Origin: Bradyrhizobium campsiandrae
Lineage (GTDB): Bacteria; Pseudomonadota; Alphaproteobacteria; Rhizobiales; Xanthobacteraceae
NCBI RefSeq assembly: GCF_014529705.1
Contig: NZ_JAANIH010000005.1
Span: 62,001-126,000, forward strand
Reading direction: 5' to 3'
Length of the DNA stretch: 64,000 nucleotides
This document shows positions 29,325 through 36,609 of the stretch, piece by piece. The first letter of the stretch is position 1. The number at the start of each line of letters is the position of its first letter. A program made the translations under genes and the position numbers. The notes beneath the pieces are model-generated. The model was not told the origin of the DNA, ran no database searches, and saw only the letters and a list, made by a program, of their open reading frames with translations.

Positions 29325-29633
29325 ATGAAAATCGTGAGTATTGCACTGGCGGCCGCGCTGGTGTTCGGATCGATCGCTGCTGTGTCGGCACAGGGCGGCG
29401 GCGCGGGAGGTGGGGGCGGTGCGGGCGGATCAGGAGCTGGAGGAGCCGGCGCTGGAGCCGGGGCCGGTGCGGGTGCGGGATCCGGCGGTTCGGGGAGTGG
29501 AGGCGCAAGTGCTGGCGGAACGGGAGGCGGCGGCAACAGCCCAGCCGCGACGACAGGTCAGGGAGCGTCGAGCAGCCCGAGCACGGCCAATCCCGGCGCA
29601 ACCGTGAACGACCCGAAGATGAAGGGCCGATAG
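29325..29633 (+). CDS. Small Gly/Ala/Ser-rich secreted protein
   Basis: A 102-residue protein with a clean Sec signal (IVSIALAAALVFGSIAAVSAQ) and a mature region made almost entirely of Gly, Ala and Ser, ending with a short hydrophilic tail (NPGATVNDPKMKGR). CAGGAG lies about 10 bases upstream. The low-complexity body is characteristic of rhizobial small secreted proteins of unknown role. I do not recognise a domain. It ends 6 nt from the convergent fdhD stop. Confidence 0.7.
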   Translation: MKIVSIALAAALVFGSIAAVSAQGGGAGGGGGAGGSGAGGAGAGAGAGAGAGSGGSGSGGASAGGTGGGGNSPAATTGQGASSSPSTANPGATVNDPKMKGR

Positions 29634-29639
29634 CGGACC

Positions 29640-30530
29640 TCATTCGATGGAGACGGGCTCGGCGCGAACATTTTGCGCTGAGGCCGCCGACATCGTTGCC
29701 TGCCCAACCACCCCAGCGGGATGGCTGAAAATCTCGAAATCGCTGCCGCGTGCGACGCCGATCAATGTCACTCCGCCAGTCTCGGCCGTTCGTATCGCCA
29801 GCGCCGTTGGCGCGGAGATGGCAACGACGATGCCGACGCCGATCGCGGCCGCCTTCTGCACCATTTCGACCGATATCCGGCTCGTGAGAATGACGGCGCC
29901 GCTAGCGCCTGAAATGCCTTGCGAGGCCAGCGCGCCGGCGAGCTTGTCGAGCGCATTGTGGCGTCCGACGTCCTCGCGCAGAATCATGTGACCTTCATCG
30001 TCCGGCCGAAAGAAGCCTGCCGCATGTGTGGCCCGCGTTGCGTGGTTGAGGCACTGCGCTTCGCCGAGGCCCTCGATTGCGCTTTGGATCTGTTCCGGCG
30101 TGAGACTGGTCTGTCGCACAACGATGCGGTGCATCCGATTGGCCTCGGCAAGGCTTTCGACGCCGCAGAGGCCGCAGCCGGTCGGACCGACCAGTCGCCG
30201 CCGCCGATCCTTCAGCAGGCGTCCGGCCCGCGGCCGCAGCCAGGTTCGCACCTCGATGCCGTCGACAGCGGGAACGACCGACAAATCCTCGATCTCGCCT
30301 GCGTCCTCGATGAGTCCCTCGGTCAGGCTGAAGCCGAGCGCGAGGTCCGTGAGATCCGATGGCGTCGCCATCAGAACGGCGATGGTCGTTCCGTCAAAGA
30401 CCAGCGCAACGGGACATTCCTCGGCCACCACGCGCTCGTCCTGCGTTCCGCGCGAAGTCAGCCGGGGCATCCGGACCGAGGCCGTCAACCCTGCGGCGCG
30501 TTCACATCTGGGGAAATTGGAGCCGTGCAT
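29640..30530 (-). CDS. fdhD: Formate dehydrogenase accessory sulfurtransferase FdhD
   Basis: Transfers sulfur from a cysteine desulfurase to the molybdenum cofactor, needed for formate dehydrogenase activity. The essential CxxC is seen in GPTGCGLCGVES (about residues 115-126). EECPVALVFDGTTIAVLMAT and EDVGRHNALDKLAGAL are strongly conserved family blocks. The length (296 residues) is normal. The start at 30530 follows AGGA about 8 bases upstream. It diverges from the molybdoenzyme gene at 30600, its likely client, across 69 nt. Confidence 0.93.
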   Translation of the reverse strand: MHGSNFPRCERAAGLTASVRMPRLTSRGTQDERVVAEECPVALVFDGTTIAVLMATPSDLTDLALGFSLTEGLIEDAGEIEDLSVVPAVDGIEVRTWLRPRAGRLLKDRRRRLVGPTGCGLCGVESLAEANRMHRIVVRQTSLTPEQIQSAIEGLGEAQCLNHATRATHAAGFFRPDDEGHMILREDVGRHNALDKLAGALASQGISGASGAVILTSRISVEMVQKAAAIGVGIVVAISAPTALAIRTAETGGVTLIGVARGSDFEIFSHPAGVVGQATMSAASAQNVRAEPVSIE

Positions 30531-30599
30531 GGTGCTCGTCCTGCGTCGAACTATCGACGCTGCAGCGCGCCCAATGTTCCCAGTGCGGAGGAACCAGTG

Positions 30600-32969
30600 A
30601 TGTCGCCTCCGGTTTTCCGTACGGGGCTTGCAAGCGAAGGGCCTGCCATGCGGCAAAAAGCAAAAATCGAAACCTACGATGCGCCGGCCGGTGGCTGGGG
30701 CTCGCTCAATGCCGTCATGCACATCCTGACGCAGGAGGAGGTCGCCGTTCTCGGCAGCGAGATCCTGCTGAAACAGAACAAGCCCGGCGGGTTCATGTGC
30801 GTGAGCTGCTCCTGGGCCAAGCCCGCAGAGCCGCGTCCCTTCGAATTCTGCGAGAATGGCGCCAAGGCGACCGCTTGGGAGATCACGGGCAAGACGGTCA
30901 CACCGGAGTTCTTCGCTCAGCATACGCTGTCCGAATTGCGAAGCTGGTCCGATCATCAACTGGAAGAGCTGGGGCGCCTGACCCATCCGATGCGCTACGA
31001 CCCGGCCAGCGACAAATATGTGCCGGTCGATTGGAGCGAGGCCTTTCGCGAGATCGGCCGCGAGCTGAATAAGCTCGATCCACGCTCGGTCATCATGTAC
31101 ACATCCGGCCGCGCCTCGCTGGAGGCGAGCTACATGTATCAGCTGTTCGGCCGGATGTACGGCACCAACAACTTCCCCGACAGCTCCAACATGTGCCACG
31201 AGACGACCTCGGTCGCGCTGCCGCCGGTGATCGGCTCCCCGGTCGGCACAGTGTTGCTCGGCGATTTCGATCATACCGACTGCATCTTCTTCTTCGGCCA
31301 CAACACCACCACCAACGCGCCGCGCATGCTGCATCCGCTGCAAGAGGCGGCGCAGCGCGGCGTGCCGATCATCACCTTCAATCCGCTCCGGGAACGCGGG
31401 CTGGAGCGGTTCGTCAATCCCCAGAGCCCCGTCCAGATGATCGCGGGTGGCACGCGCATCAGCTCGCAATACCATCAGGTTCGGCTCGGCGGTGATGCCG
31501 CAGCCATCCTTGGAATTTGCAAATGGGTGATCGAGGCGGACGATCGGGCCTCGAAGGATGGCGGGCCGCGCCTGGTCGATGTCGACTTTCTCGTGCAGCA
31601 CACCTCCGGCTTCGATGCGTTCGCGGCCTTCTGCCGCGACCAGGACTGGAGCGAGATCGAGCGGGCGTCGGGGCTTGCGAGGTCGGCGATGCGCGAGGCG
31701 GCGAACACCTACATGGCCGCCAATGCGGTGATCGCCAATTACGGTATGGGCGTTACCCAGCACAAGCACGGCGTCGAGACCGCCAAGATGATCGTCAACC
31801 TGCTGCTGCTGCGCGGCAATATCGGCAAGCCCGGGGCCGGCATTTCGCCGATCCGCGGCCACTCCAACGTGCAGGGCCAGCGCACCGTGGGCATCTCGGA
31901 GAAGACAAGGCTCGTGCCGCTCGACAAGCTCGCCGAGCTGTACGCCTTCGAGCCGCCGCGGTGGGACGGGCTTTCGACTGTGGATGCCTGCGAAGGCATC
32001 TTGAAGGGCGACGTAGGTGGCTTCGTCAGTCTTGGCGGCAATTTCGTGCGCGCCATTCCCGAGCAATCGCTGATGGAGCCGGCCTGGTCCGGCCTGCGCC
32101 TGTCGGTGCAGATCGCGACGAAGCTGAATCGCAGCCACATCGTGCCCGCGGAGGTGACCTATCTGCTGCCATGCCTCGGCCGGATCGAGATCGATGAGCA
32201 GCAGAGCGGCGCGCAAGCCGTGTCGATGGAGGATTCCACTGCGTGTATCCATGGCTCGCGTGGCCAGCGCAGGCCGGTGGCGAGGGATGCCCTGTCGGAG
32301 CCCGCGATCATCGCCGGCCTCGCCAAGGCGACGCTGAAGCCAAATCCAAAGGTGGATTGGGACGCATGGGTCGCCGACTATTCGCGCGTGCGCGAGGCGA
32401 TCGAGCGGACTTATCCCGACCAGTTCAAGGATTACAACAAGCGCATGTTCGAGCCCGGCGGCTTTCCGCGACCGCTCGCCGCGCGCGAGCGCAAGTGGAA
32501 GACACCGAACGGCAAGGCGAACTTCACCGTGCCCAAATCGGCCTTCGCGCCGCCGCAAGGGACCGACGGTGTTTATGAACTGATGACCATGCGCGCCGAC
32601 GGGCAGTTCAACACGACGATCTACACCGAGGATGACCGCTTCCGCGGCATCCAGGGCAGCCGCTACGTCGTCCTGATGAACAGCGTCGACATGGAGATGG
32701 ACGGCCTGAAGCCGGGCGATACCGTGACGCTGGTGACGGAAGCCGGCGATGGCGTCGAACGCAGCTTGAGCGAGCTCCAGGTCGTGCCATACGACATTCC
32801 GCGCAGGACGATCGCAGGCTATTACCCCGAGTGCAACGGATTGATTCCGCTGTGGCACTACGCGGAAGGCAGCAAGGTGCCCGCGGCGAAATCGGTCCCG
32901 GTCCGGCTGTTCAAGGATGTCATCCCCGAGATGATCGAAGGCGGCGAGGTTCCGATCTCGACCGGCTGA
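30600..32969 (+). CDS. FdhF/YdeP-family molybdopterin oxidoreductase (formate-dehydrogenase-like)
   Basis: A 789-residue cytoplasmic molybdoenzyme of the YdeP branch. GGFMCVSCSWAKP and FEFCENGAKATAWE near the N-terminus hold the family's CxxC-x13-C group. A cofactor-binding region follows (GRASLEASYMYQLFGRMYG, NMCHETTSVALPPVIGSPVG, RGNIGKPGAGISPIRGHSN). The C-terminal MopB domain has RADGQFNTTIYTEDDRFRG. The substrate is not established for this branch; formate is only suggested by the divergent fdhD. GGAGG lies 7 bases before the ATG at 30600. Confidence 0.9.
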   Translation: MSPPVFRTGLASEGPAMRQKAKIETYDAPAGGWGSLNAVMHILTQEEVAVLGSEILLKQNKPGGFMCVSCSWAKPAEPRPFEFCENGAKATAWEITGKTVTPEFFAQHTLSELRSWSDHQLEELGRLTHPMRYDPASDKYVPVDWSEAFREIGRELNKLDPRSVIMYTSGRASLEASYMYQLFGRMYGTNNFPDSSNMCHETTSVALPPVIGSPVGTVLLGDFDHTDCIFFFGHNTTTNAPRMLHPLQEAAQRGVPIITFNPLRERGLERFVNPQSPVQMIAGGTRISSQYHQVRLGGDAAAILGICKWVIEADDRASKDGGPRLVDVDFLVQHTSGFDAFAAFCRDQDWSEIERASGLARSAMREAANTYMAANAVIANYGMGVTQHKHGVETAKMIVNLLLLRGNIGKPGAGISPIRGHSNVQGQRTVGISEKTRLVPLDKLAELYAFEPPRWDGLSTVDACEGILKGDVGGFVSLGGNFVRAIPEQSLMEPAWSGLRLSVQIATKLNRSHIVPAEVTYLLPCLGRIEIDEQQSGAQAVSMEDSTACIHGSRGQRRPVARDALSEPAIIAGLAKATLKPNPKVDWDAWVADYSRVREAIERTYPDQFKDYNKRMFEPGGFPRPLAARERKWKTPNGKANFTVPKSAFAPPQGTDGVYELMTMRADGQFNTTIYTEDDRFRGIQGSRYVVLMNSVDMEMDGLKPGDTVTLVTEAGDGVERSLSELQVVPYDIPRRTIAGYYPECNGLIPLWHYAEGSKVPAAKSVPVRLFKDVIPEMIEGGEVPISTG

Positions 32970-32989
32970 ATCCCGTGATTGGAGCCAAC

Positions 32990-33241
32990 ATGTACGCATT
33001 GTTCGAAGGAAAGCGGCAGATCGGAAATCCCTTCGCAACGGAGAGGGAGGTCTGGGAGGCCGCTTTGATCGAAGGCCTGGTGACGGACGTTCCCGTCGCG
33101 GACGAGGAAGGGGGCCATCTCCTGCCCGCCGGCTATCACGTTCAGGAAGTGGATGACGCATCGCGCCCAGCGGACGCGAAGGCGCCGCCCGGATTGTCGC
33201 AGGCTGCCGACGGTAAGGATGGGTCAGGTCCCACTGATTAG
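32990..33241 (+). CDS. Small hypothetical protein downstream of the molybdoenzyme
   Basis: An 83-residue protein of unknown family beginning MYALFEGKRQIGNPFATERE, with an acidic middle (DVPVADEEGGHLLPAGYHV) and a polar, probably disordered tail. The start has GGAG 6 bases upstream and lies 20 nt after the molybdoenzyme stop, so it is probably in the same operon. No membrane or signal segment is seen. The function is unknown. Confidence 0.65.
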   Translation: MYALFEGKRQIGNPFATEREVWEAALIEGLVTDVPVADEEGGHLLPAGYHVQEVDDASRPADAKAPPGLSQAADGKDGSGPTD

Positions 33242-33298
33242 GAACTGCGTCCAGCATCTCGGGTTGGTCGGATTGGACCCGTCCAACGAGGAGCCAGC

Positions 33299-34471
33299 AT
33301 GCCGGAACCGGACGTTCGCAAGGGGATGCCGCCCGTCAAGCTGTCGCGAGAGGAATTCGAGAGCCGCTACAAGAGCCAGTTCATCGATCCTGCCTTTGCG
33401 CCGCTGCAGCGAGAGCTCGATGCAATCGTCGGCGCGGCGTGGGAGGCCTACAGCCAGTCACGCAAAGCGCCGGCAACGCGGAAGGCGGGCGCCGGATTTG
33501 CCGATCCCGACTACGACCTTTCTGTCGATTGGCTGGCGGCACGTGCTGCCATCCTGGACGCACAACGCCAGCACGACGATGCCGGGGCGACGCCGCGCAT
33601 TCTCGTCGTCAACGGCTCGGCGCGCAGCGAGCACACCTGTCCCGGCGAGATGTCCAAGAGCTGGCGCATGGTCAAGCTTGCGGAGCCCGTCCTTGCCGAG
33701 ATGGGGTTTGCCGTCGACATTCTCGATCTCTCGCGGCTCACCTCGGAGTTCGGCAAGACCATTCATCCCTGTAAATCGTGCGTCGCGACCGCGATGCCGC
33801 TCTGCCACTGGCCGTGCAGCTGCTATCCGAACTATTCGCTGGGTCAGACCGGCGACTGGATGAATGAGATCTATCCGCTCTGGGTGGCGGCCCACGGCAT
33901 CCTGATCGTGACGCCGGTAAATTGGTATCACGTGCCGGGCGGCCTCAAGGCAATGATGGATCGCCTGGTCTGCGCCGATGGCGGCAACCCGGATCCGACG
34001 TCGACCCATGGCAAGAAGGCTGCCGAGGCGAAGGCGATCGAGCTGAAGGGCTGGCCGTATCCGCGGCATCTCGCCGGCCGGCATTTCGGGCTGATCGTTC
34101 ACGGTGACAGCGTCGGCGCCGAGGGCGTGCGCCGAACTCTGTCCGATTGGCTGACCGACATGCATCTGGTCTCGGCGGGGCGCTTCGGCGAGCTCGATGG
34201 TTATGTCGGCTACATGGAGCAATATGCGACCTCACATCGCGAACTCGACGACGACGCAGAGTTCCAGCAAGAGGTACTGAACGCCGCGCGCGCGCTCGGC
34301 AACGCCGTCCGGCTGGCGCGGAACCGGTCTGCTCCGGGAGCCGGGCGCCGGTCTCGAGGACCCCAACCCCAAGTGAGGATGTTCGATCGGGCCGAAAGCC
34401 AGGAACGAAGCGGGTCGCCTGGTTTTGGGTGTGAGAGACGGCCGTCGCTGGGAGAACCTGATGGCGCATAG
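33299..34471 (+). CDS. Flavodoxin-fold NAD(P)H-dependent FMN reductase family protein, probable C-terminal frameshift
   Basis: A flavodoxin-fold protein with a ~95-residue helical N-terminal extension. The fold begins at ILVVNGSARSEHTCPGEMSK, with the FMN phosphate loop, and includes a Cys-rich insert (HPCKSCVATAMPLCHWPCSC) and TPVNWYHVPGGLKAMMDRLV. The frame runs to 34471 with a low-complexity, Arg-rich tail after about residue 345. In another frame the DNA from about 34340 reads GAGLEDPNPK and stops at 34376, which looks more like a natural end, so one small indel near 34335-34345 is likely. GAGGAG precedes the ATG. Confidence 0.8.
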   Translation: MPEPDVRKGMPPVKLSREEFESRYKSQFIDPAFAPLQRELDAIVGAAWEAYSQSRKAPATRKAGAGFADPDYDLSVDWLAARAAILDAQRQHDDAGATPRILVVNGSARSEHTCPGEMSKSWRMVKLAEPVLAEMGFAVDILDLSRLTSEFGKTIHPCKSCVATAMPLCHWPCSCYPNYSLGQTGDWMNEIYPLWVAAHGILIVTPVNWYHVPGGLKAMMDRLVCADGGNPDPTSTHGKKAAEAKAIELKGWPYPRHLAGRHFGLIVHGDSVGAEGVRRTLSDWLTDMHLVSAGRFGELDGYVGYMEQYATSHRELDDDAEFQQEVLNAARALGNAVRLARNRSAPGAGRRSRGPQPQVRMFDRAESQERSGSPGFGCERRPSLGEPDGA

Positions 34472-34515
34472 CGAAAACATGACCACTCAAGAGATGCCTG
34501 CCTGAGGATGCGCTG

Positions 34516-34689
34516 ATGCTGGAAGAGAAGCTCAAGGAAGCAATCATAGGTGAGCTCAAGCGTCAGGCAGCCAACCGGCCGCAATCGCTGAAGGTCGCCG
34601 GCTCGTCGGAGGAGCTGGTCGTCGATGGAAAGATCGACCTTGCCGAGCTCGTCATGGTGATCGCAGGTTCGGTTGCTGGCGGGCCGTAG
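34516..34689 (+). CDS. Small 57-residue hypothetical protein
   Basis: A short frame starting at the ATG at 34516 and ending at TAG 34687-34689. The product starts MLEEKLKEAIIGELKRQA, has an amphipathic helix and then DGKIDLAELVMVIAGSVAGG, with a hydrophobic C-terminus. CTGAGGATGCG upstream offers GAGG 8-9 bases from the start. It lies 4 nt from the convergent DUF72 gene. Regular codon use and a coherent helix argue for a real gene; no family is recognised. Confidence 0.5.
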   Translation: MLEEKLKEAIIGELKRQAANRPQSLKVAGSSEELVVDGKIDLAELVMVIAGSVAGGP

Positions 34690-34692
34690 CCG

Positions 34693-35415
34693 CTAGAGCA
34701 TCGCCTTCAGCTTGAGCGCATCCGCCGGAGCGGCGCTCTTCTGGTCGTTGTCAAAATAGACATAGACGTCGCAGCCCTGCCGCTTCCAGGATTTGATCCG
34801 CCGCGCCCATTGCGTCAGGGTCGGCCGAGGGTAGTGCCCGTGGTATCGTCCGCTCGGACCGTGGCCACGCACATAGACGAAGTCCGCCGTACGCTTCCAG
34901 GGCGCCGGTGCATCGGCGTGGTCTGACAGGCAGAGCGAGATGTTTTCGTCGGCCAGCATCCGCAGAATGCGGGGCTGATACCAGCTCGGATGCCGGAATT
35001 CGAAACTGTACCGGCGTTTTCTGGACAATAGCTTGAAGAAGGAGCCGAGCCTGTCGGCATTCGCCTGGAACTGCGGCGGCAGCTGGAAAAGGATCGGTCC
35101 CACCTTGCCCCGCAGCAACGAGATGCGATCTTCAAGCAGCTCGAGGCTGTTTTGGGATCGGTCCGTGAGGCGCTTCCAATGCGTGATGAATTTGGACGCC
35201 TTCCAGGCGAAGACGAATTCGCCGCCGGTTTGCTCTCGCCATCCCTCGACCGCCTCGGGTGTCGGCGTCCGGTAGAAAACGCCGTTCAGCTCGGTGGTTT
35301 CGAATTGACTGGCGTAGTAGCGAAGCTGTTGCTTCAGCGGCAAGCCTTCAGGGAAGAACGGGCCGCGCCAGGAATCGTAATGCCAGCCGGAAGTGCCAAT
35401 CAGGACGCGCGCCAT
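34693..35415 (-). CDS. DUF72 domain protein (YecE family)
   Basis: A 240-residue protein of the TIM-barrel-like DUF72 family. It opens MARVLIGTSGWHYDSWRG and has FPEGLPLKQQLRYYASQFET, FVFAWKASKFITHWKRL, GPILFQLPPQF, YSFEFRHPSWY, and a C-terminal DVYVYFDNDQKSAAPADAL, all diagnostic. The biochemical role of the family is unknown. The start is at the ATG at 35415; longer upstream frame is non-coding in character. It is followed on the same strand, upstream, by a frameshifted VOC gene. Confidence 0.9.
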   Translation of the reverse strand: MARVLIGTSGWHYDSWRGPFFPEGLPLKQQLRYYASQFETTELNGVFYRTPTPEAVEGWREQTGGEFVFAWKASKFITHWKRLTDRSQNSLELLEDRISLLRGKVGPILFQLPPQFQANADRLGSFFKLLSRKRRYSFEFRHPSWYQPRILRMLADENISLCLSDHADAPAPWKRTADFVYVRGHGPSGRYHGHYPRPTLTQWARRIKSWKRQGCDVYVYFDNDQKSAAPADALKLKAML

Positions 35416-35471
35416 GTTGAGTGAAACGCTGCGCCGCAAGAGGGTTCCTAAATTGCTGTCCTTCGCATTTT

Positions 35472-35887
35472 TTATTCGGCCTCGTCCCTGGAGGCCGCCA
35501 ACAAGTCGAAGCTCTCGCGTGCGGTATAAGTGACGGCCTCGATCTTGTTGCCGTCGAGGTCGCGGACGAATGCACCGAAATAATTCGCATTGTAGTTCGC
35601 CCGTATCCCCGGCGCGCCTTCGTCGGTTCCGCCCTCTCGAGCGCGAGTCGATGGAAGCGTCTGACGGTGTCGCGGTCGGGCGCCTGGAAGGCAATGTGCA
35701 CGCCGTTGCCGGGAGACGCCGGGCGGCCGTCAACGGGCGTCTCGAGGCTGAAGACAATGTCGGAGGCGCCGTAGTGAACCGCGGTCGGGGATGCCTTGAG
35801 GCGGAAGCCGATCAGCTGCATCAGCGGGCCATAGAACGCCTGGGCGCGGGCTACGTCGTTTGTGCCCACTGATACGTGATGGATCAT
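35472..35887 (-). pseudogene. VOC-family (glyoxalase-like) gene with a 1-nt frameshift
   Basis: From the start at 35887 the frame reads MIHHVSVGTNDVARAQAFYG, then FSLETPVDGRPAS and GVHIAFQAPDRDTVRRFHRL, a standard VOC protein. After ALE, near 35630-35638, homology continues in a different frame (NYNANYFGAFVRDLDGNKIE, then DLLAASRDEAE) and ends at TAA 35472-35474. The 416-nt span is one short of a multiple of three, so a 1-nt deletion fits. The restored protein would be 138 residues. This is either a decayed gene or a sequencing error. Confidence 0.8.
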
Positions 35888-35945
35888 CTGCCGCTCTCCG
35901 TCATGATACGGACGTCATGCCAAAGCGATCGCCGCCGACGCGGAG

Positions 35946-35972
35946 GGCCCGGCCTCGCGTGGAGGCCGGGCC
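35946..35972. terminator. GC-rich hairpin downstream of the 98-residue gene
   Basis: GGCCCGGCCT (35946-35955) and AGGCCGGGCC (35963-35972) form a perfect 10-bp stem with a 7-nt loop, a few bases past the minus-strand stop at 35981. The T-run (CCTTTCC) is on the plus-strand side, so it may work in either direction. Confidence 0.6.
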
Positions 35973-35980
35973 TTTCCTGG

Positions 35981-36277
35981 TCAGCGTCGCCGCTTCGCGG
36001 CGCGCGTCTTGGTCGTCCGCCGGTTATAGGGCGAACGATTGATCGGCTTCAGCGAGATGCCCTCGCGATGGGCCTTGCTGCGGATCGCCGCGATCGGGCG
36101 CTGCAGCTTGATGCTCATGACGCCCGTGGGTGTGTTGCCCTTTGCAAGCTGTCGCAACATCCTGACGTCCGCCGTCGACCACGGCTGACGTGAACGACGC
36201 TTATACGCGGGGTTTGCCTTGCGCGGTCCCTTCTTGCCGATCGGCGAGCCGGGACGTTTCCATGCTGTACGTGCCAT
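35981..36277 (-). CDS. Small basic protein (98 aa), rhizobial conserved hypothetical
   Basis: A very basic protein starting MARTAWKRPGSPIGKKGPRK. The middle (QPWSTADVRMLRQLAKGNTP) and IAAIRSKAHREGISLKPINR resemble a short SANT/Myb-like helical DNA-binding fold, and the end is Arg/Lys-rich (SPYNRRTTKTRAAKRRR). I infer nucleic-acid binding. AAGGAGGAT lies 3-11 bases before the start on the minus strand, a strong ribosome binding site. It is separated from the hup locus by a 332-nt control region. Confidence 0.75.
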   Translation of the reverse strand: MARTAWKRPGSPIGKKGPRKANPAYKRRSRQPWSTADVRMLRQLAKGNTPTGVMSIKLQRPIAAIRSKAHREGISLKPINRSPYNRRTTKTRAAKRRR

Positions 36278-36548
36278 GTTGATCCTCCTTGGTCATCAAG
36301 GCACGAATCAGCGTGTTGGTTCCGTTCCTCACGATCGACGCATGACTGCGCTCGGCTGCGTCGCAGCTGGTGCGCGATTGATGCACTAGGTGCCAGGGCG
36401 GACGTCACGACGTTGGCAATTGTGGATAGTTGGTTTCCAGATGGCACGCCCGAAAGCGCGTCGGCAACGCCGTTGGATACGAAATCTGCTCGAAAACAAC
36501 GGTTTGGGGCTCCAGATCGAGCCGCGCGCCAGATCCTGCCCGGCTGGC

Positions 36549-36566
36549 CCGGATATTGCTATCCGG
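36549..36566. promoter_or_regulatory. Palindrome CCGGAT-N6-ATCCGG overlapping the NikR box
   Basis: CCGGAT (36549-36554) and ATCCGG (36561-36566) form a perfect 6-bp inverted repeat around ATTGCT. It shares TCCGG with the larger palindrome that follows, so binding at the two sites could be mutually exclusive or could extend one complex. Function unknown. Confidence 0.4.
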
Positions 36567-36597
36567 TATGATAGTTTTATAGAAACATCATACCGGA
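36562..36597. promoter_or_regulatory. NikR-type nickel operator
   Basis: TCCGGTATGAT (36562-36572) and ATCATACCGGA (36587-36597) are perfect 11-bp inverted arms. The core is GTATGA (36566-36571), a 16-nt gap and TCATAC (36588-36593), exactly the E. coli NikR operator GTATGA-N16-TCATAC. It ends 12 nt before the permease ATG, well placed for nickel-dependent repression. Assignment to NikR is by consensus; no nikR gene lies in the window. Confidence 0.85.
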
Positions 36598-36609
36598 GTG
36601 CGGGCAGGG

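Larger units (their letters stand above)
36278..36609. other. Control region between the 98-aa gene and hupN
   Basis: A 332-nt non-coding stretch. Its left end serves the minus-strand small gene. Its right end holds two overlapping palindromes before the nickel permease (listed separately). TGGCACG at about 36441 resembles a sigma54 -24 element but has no TTGC at the right spacing. No gene is credible here. Confidence 0.5.

Noticed and set aside
29919..30599. N-terminal extension of the molybdoenzyme back to 29919
   Set aside because: The extension is antisense to fdhD, whose family match is clear; GGAGG and ATG at 30600 give the real start.
30531..33257. N-terminal extension of fdhD to 33257 on the minus strand
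   Set aside because: It is antisense to the molybdoenzyme gene; the FdhD family begins near 30530.
36441..36457. TGGCACG as a sigma54 promoter before hupN
   Set aside because: No TTGC with GC 10 nt after the GG; the downstream half is AAAGC with wrong spacing.
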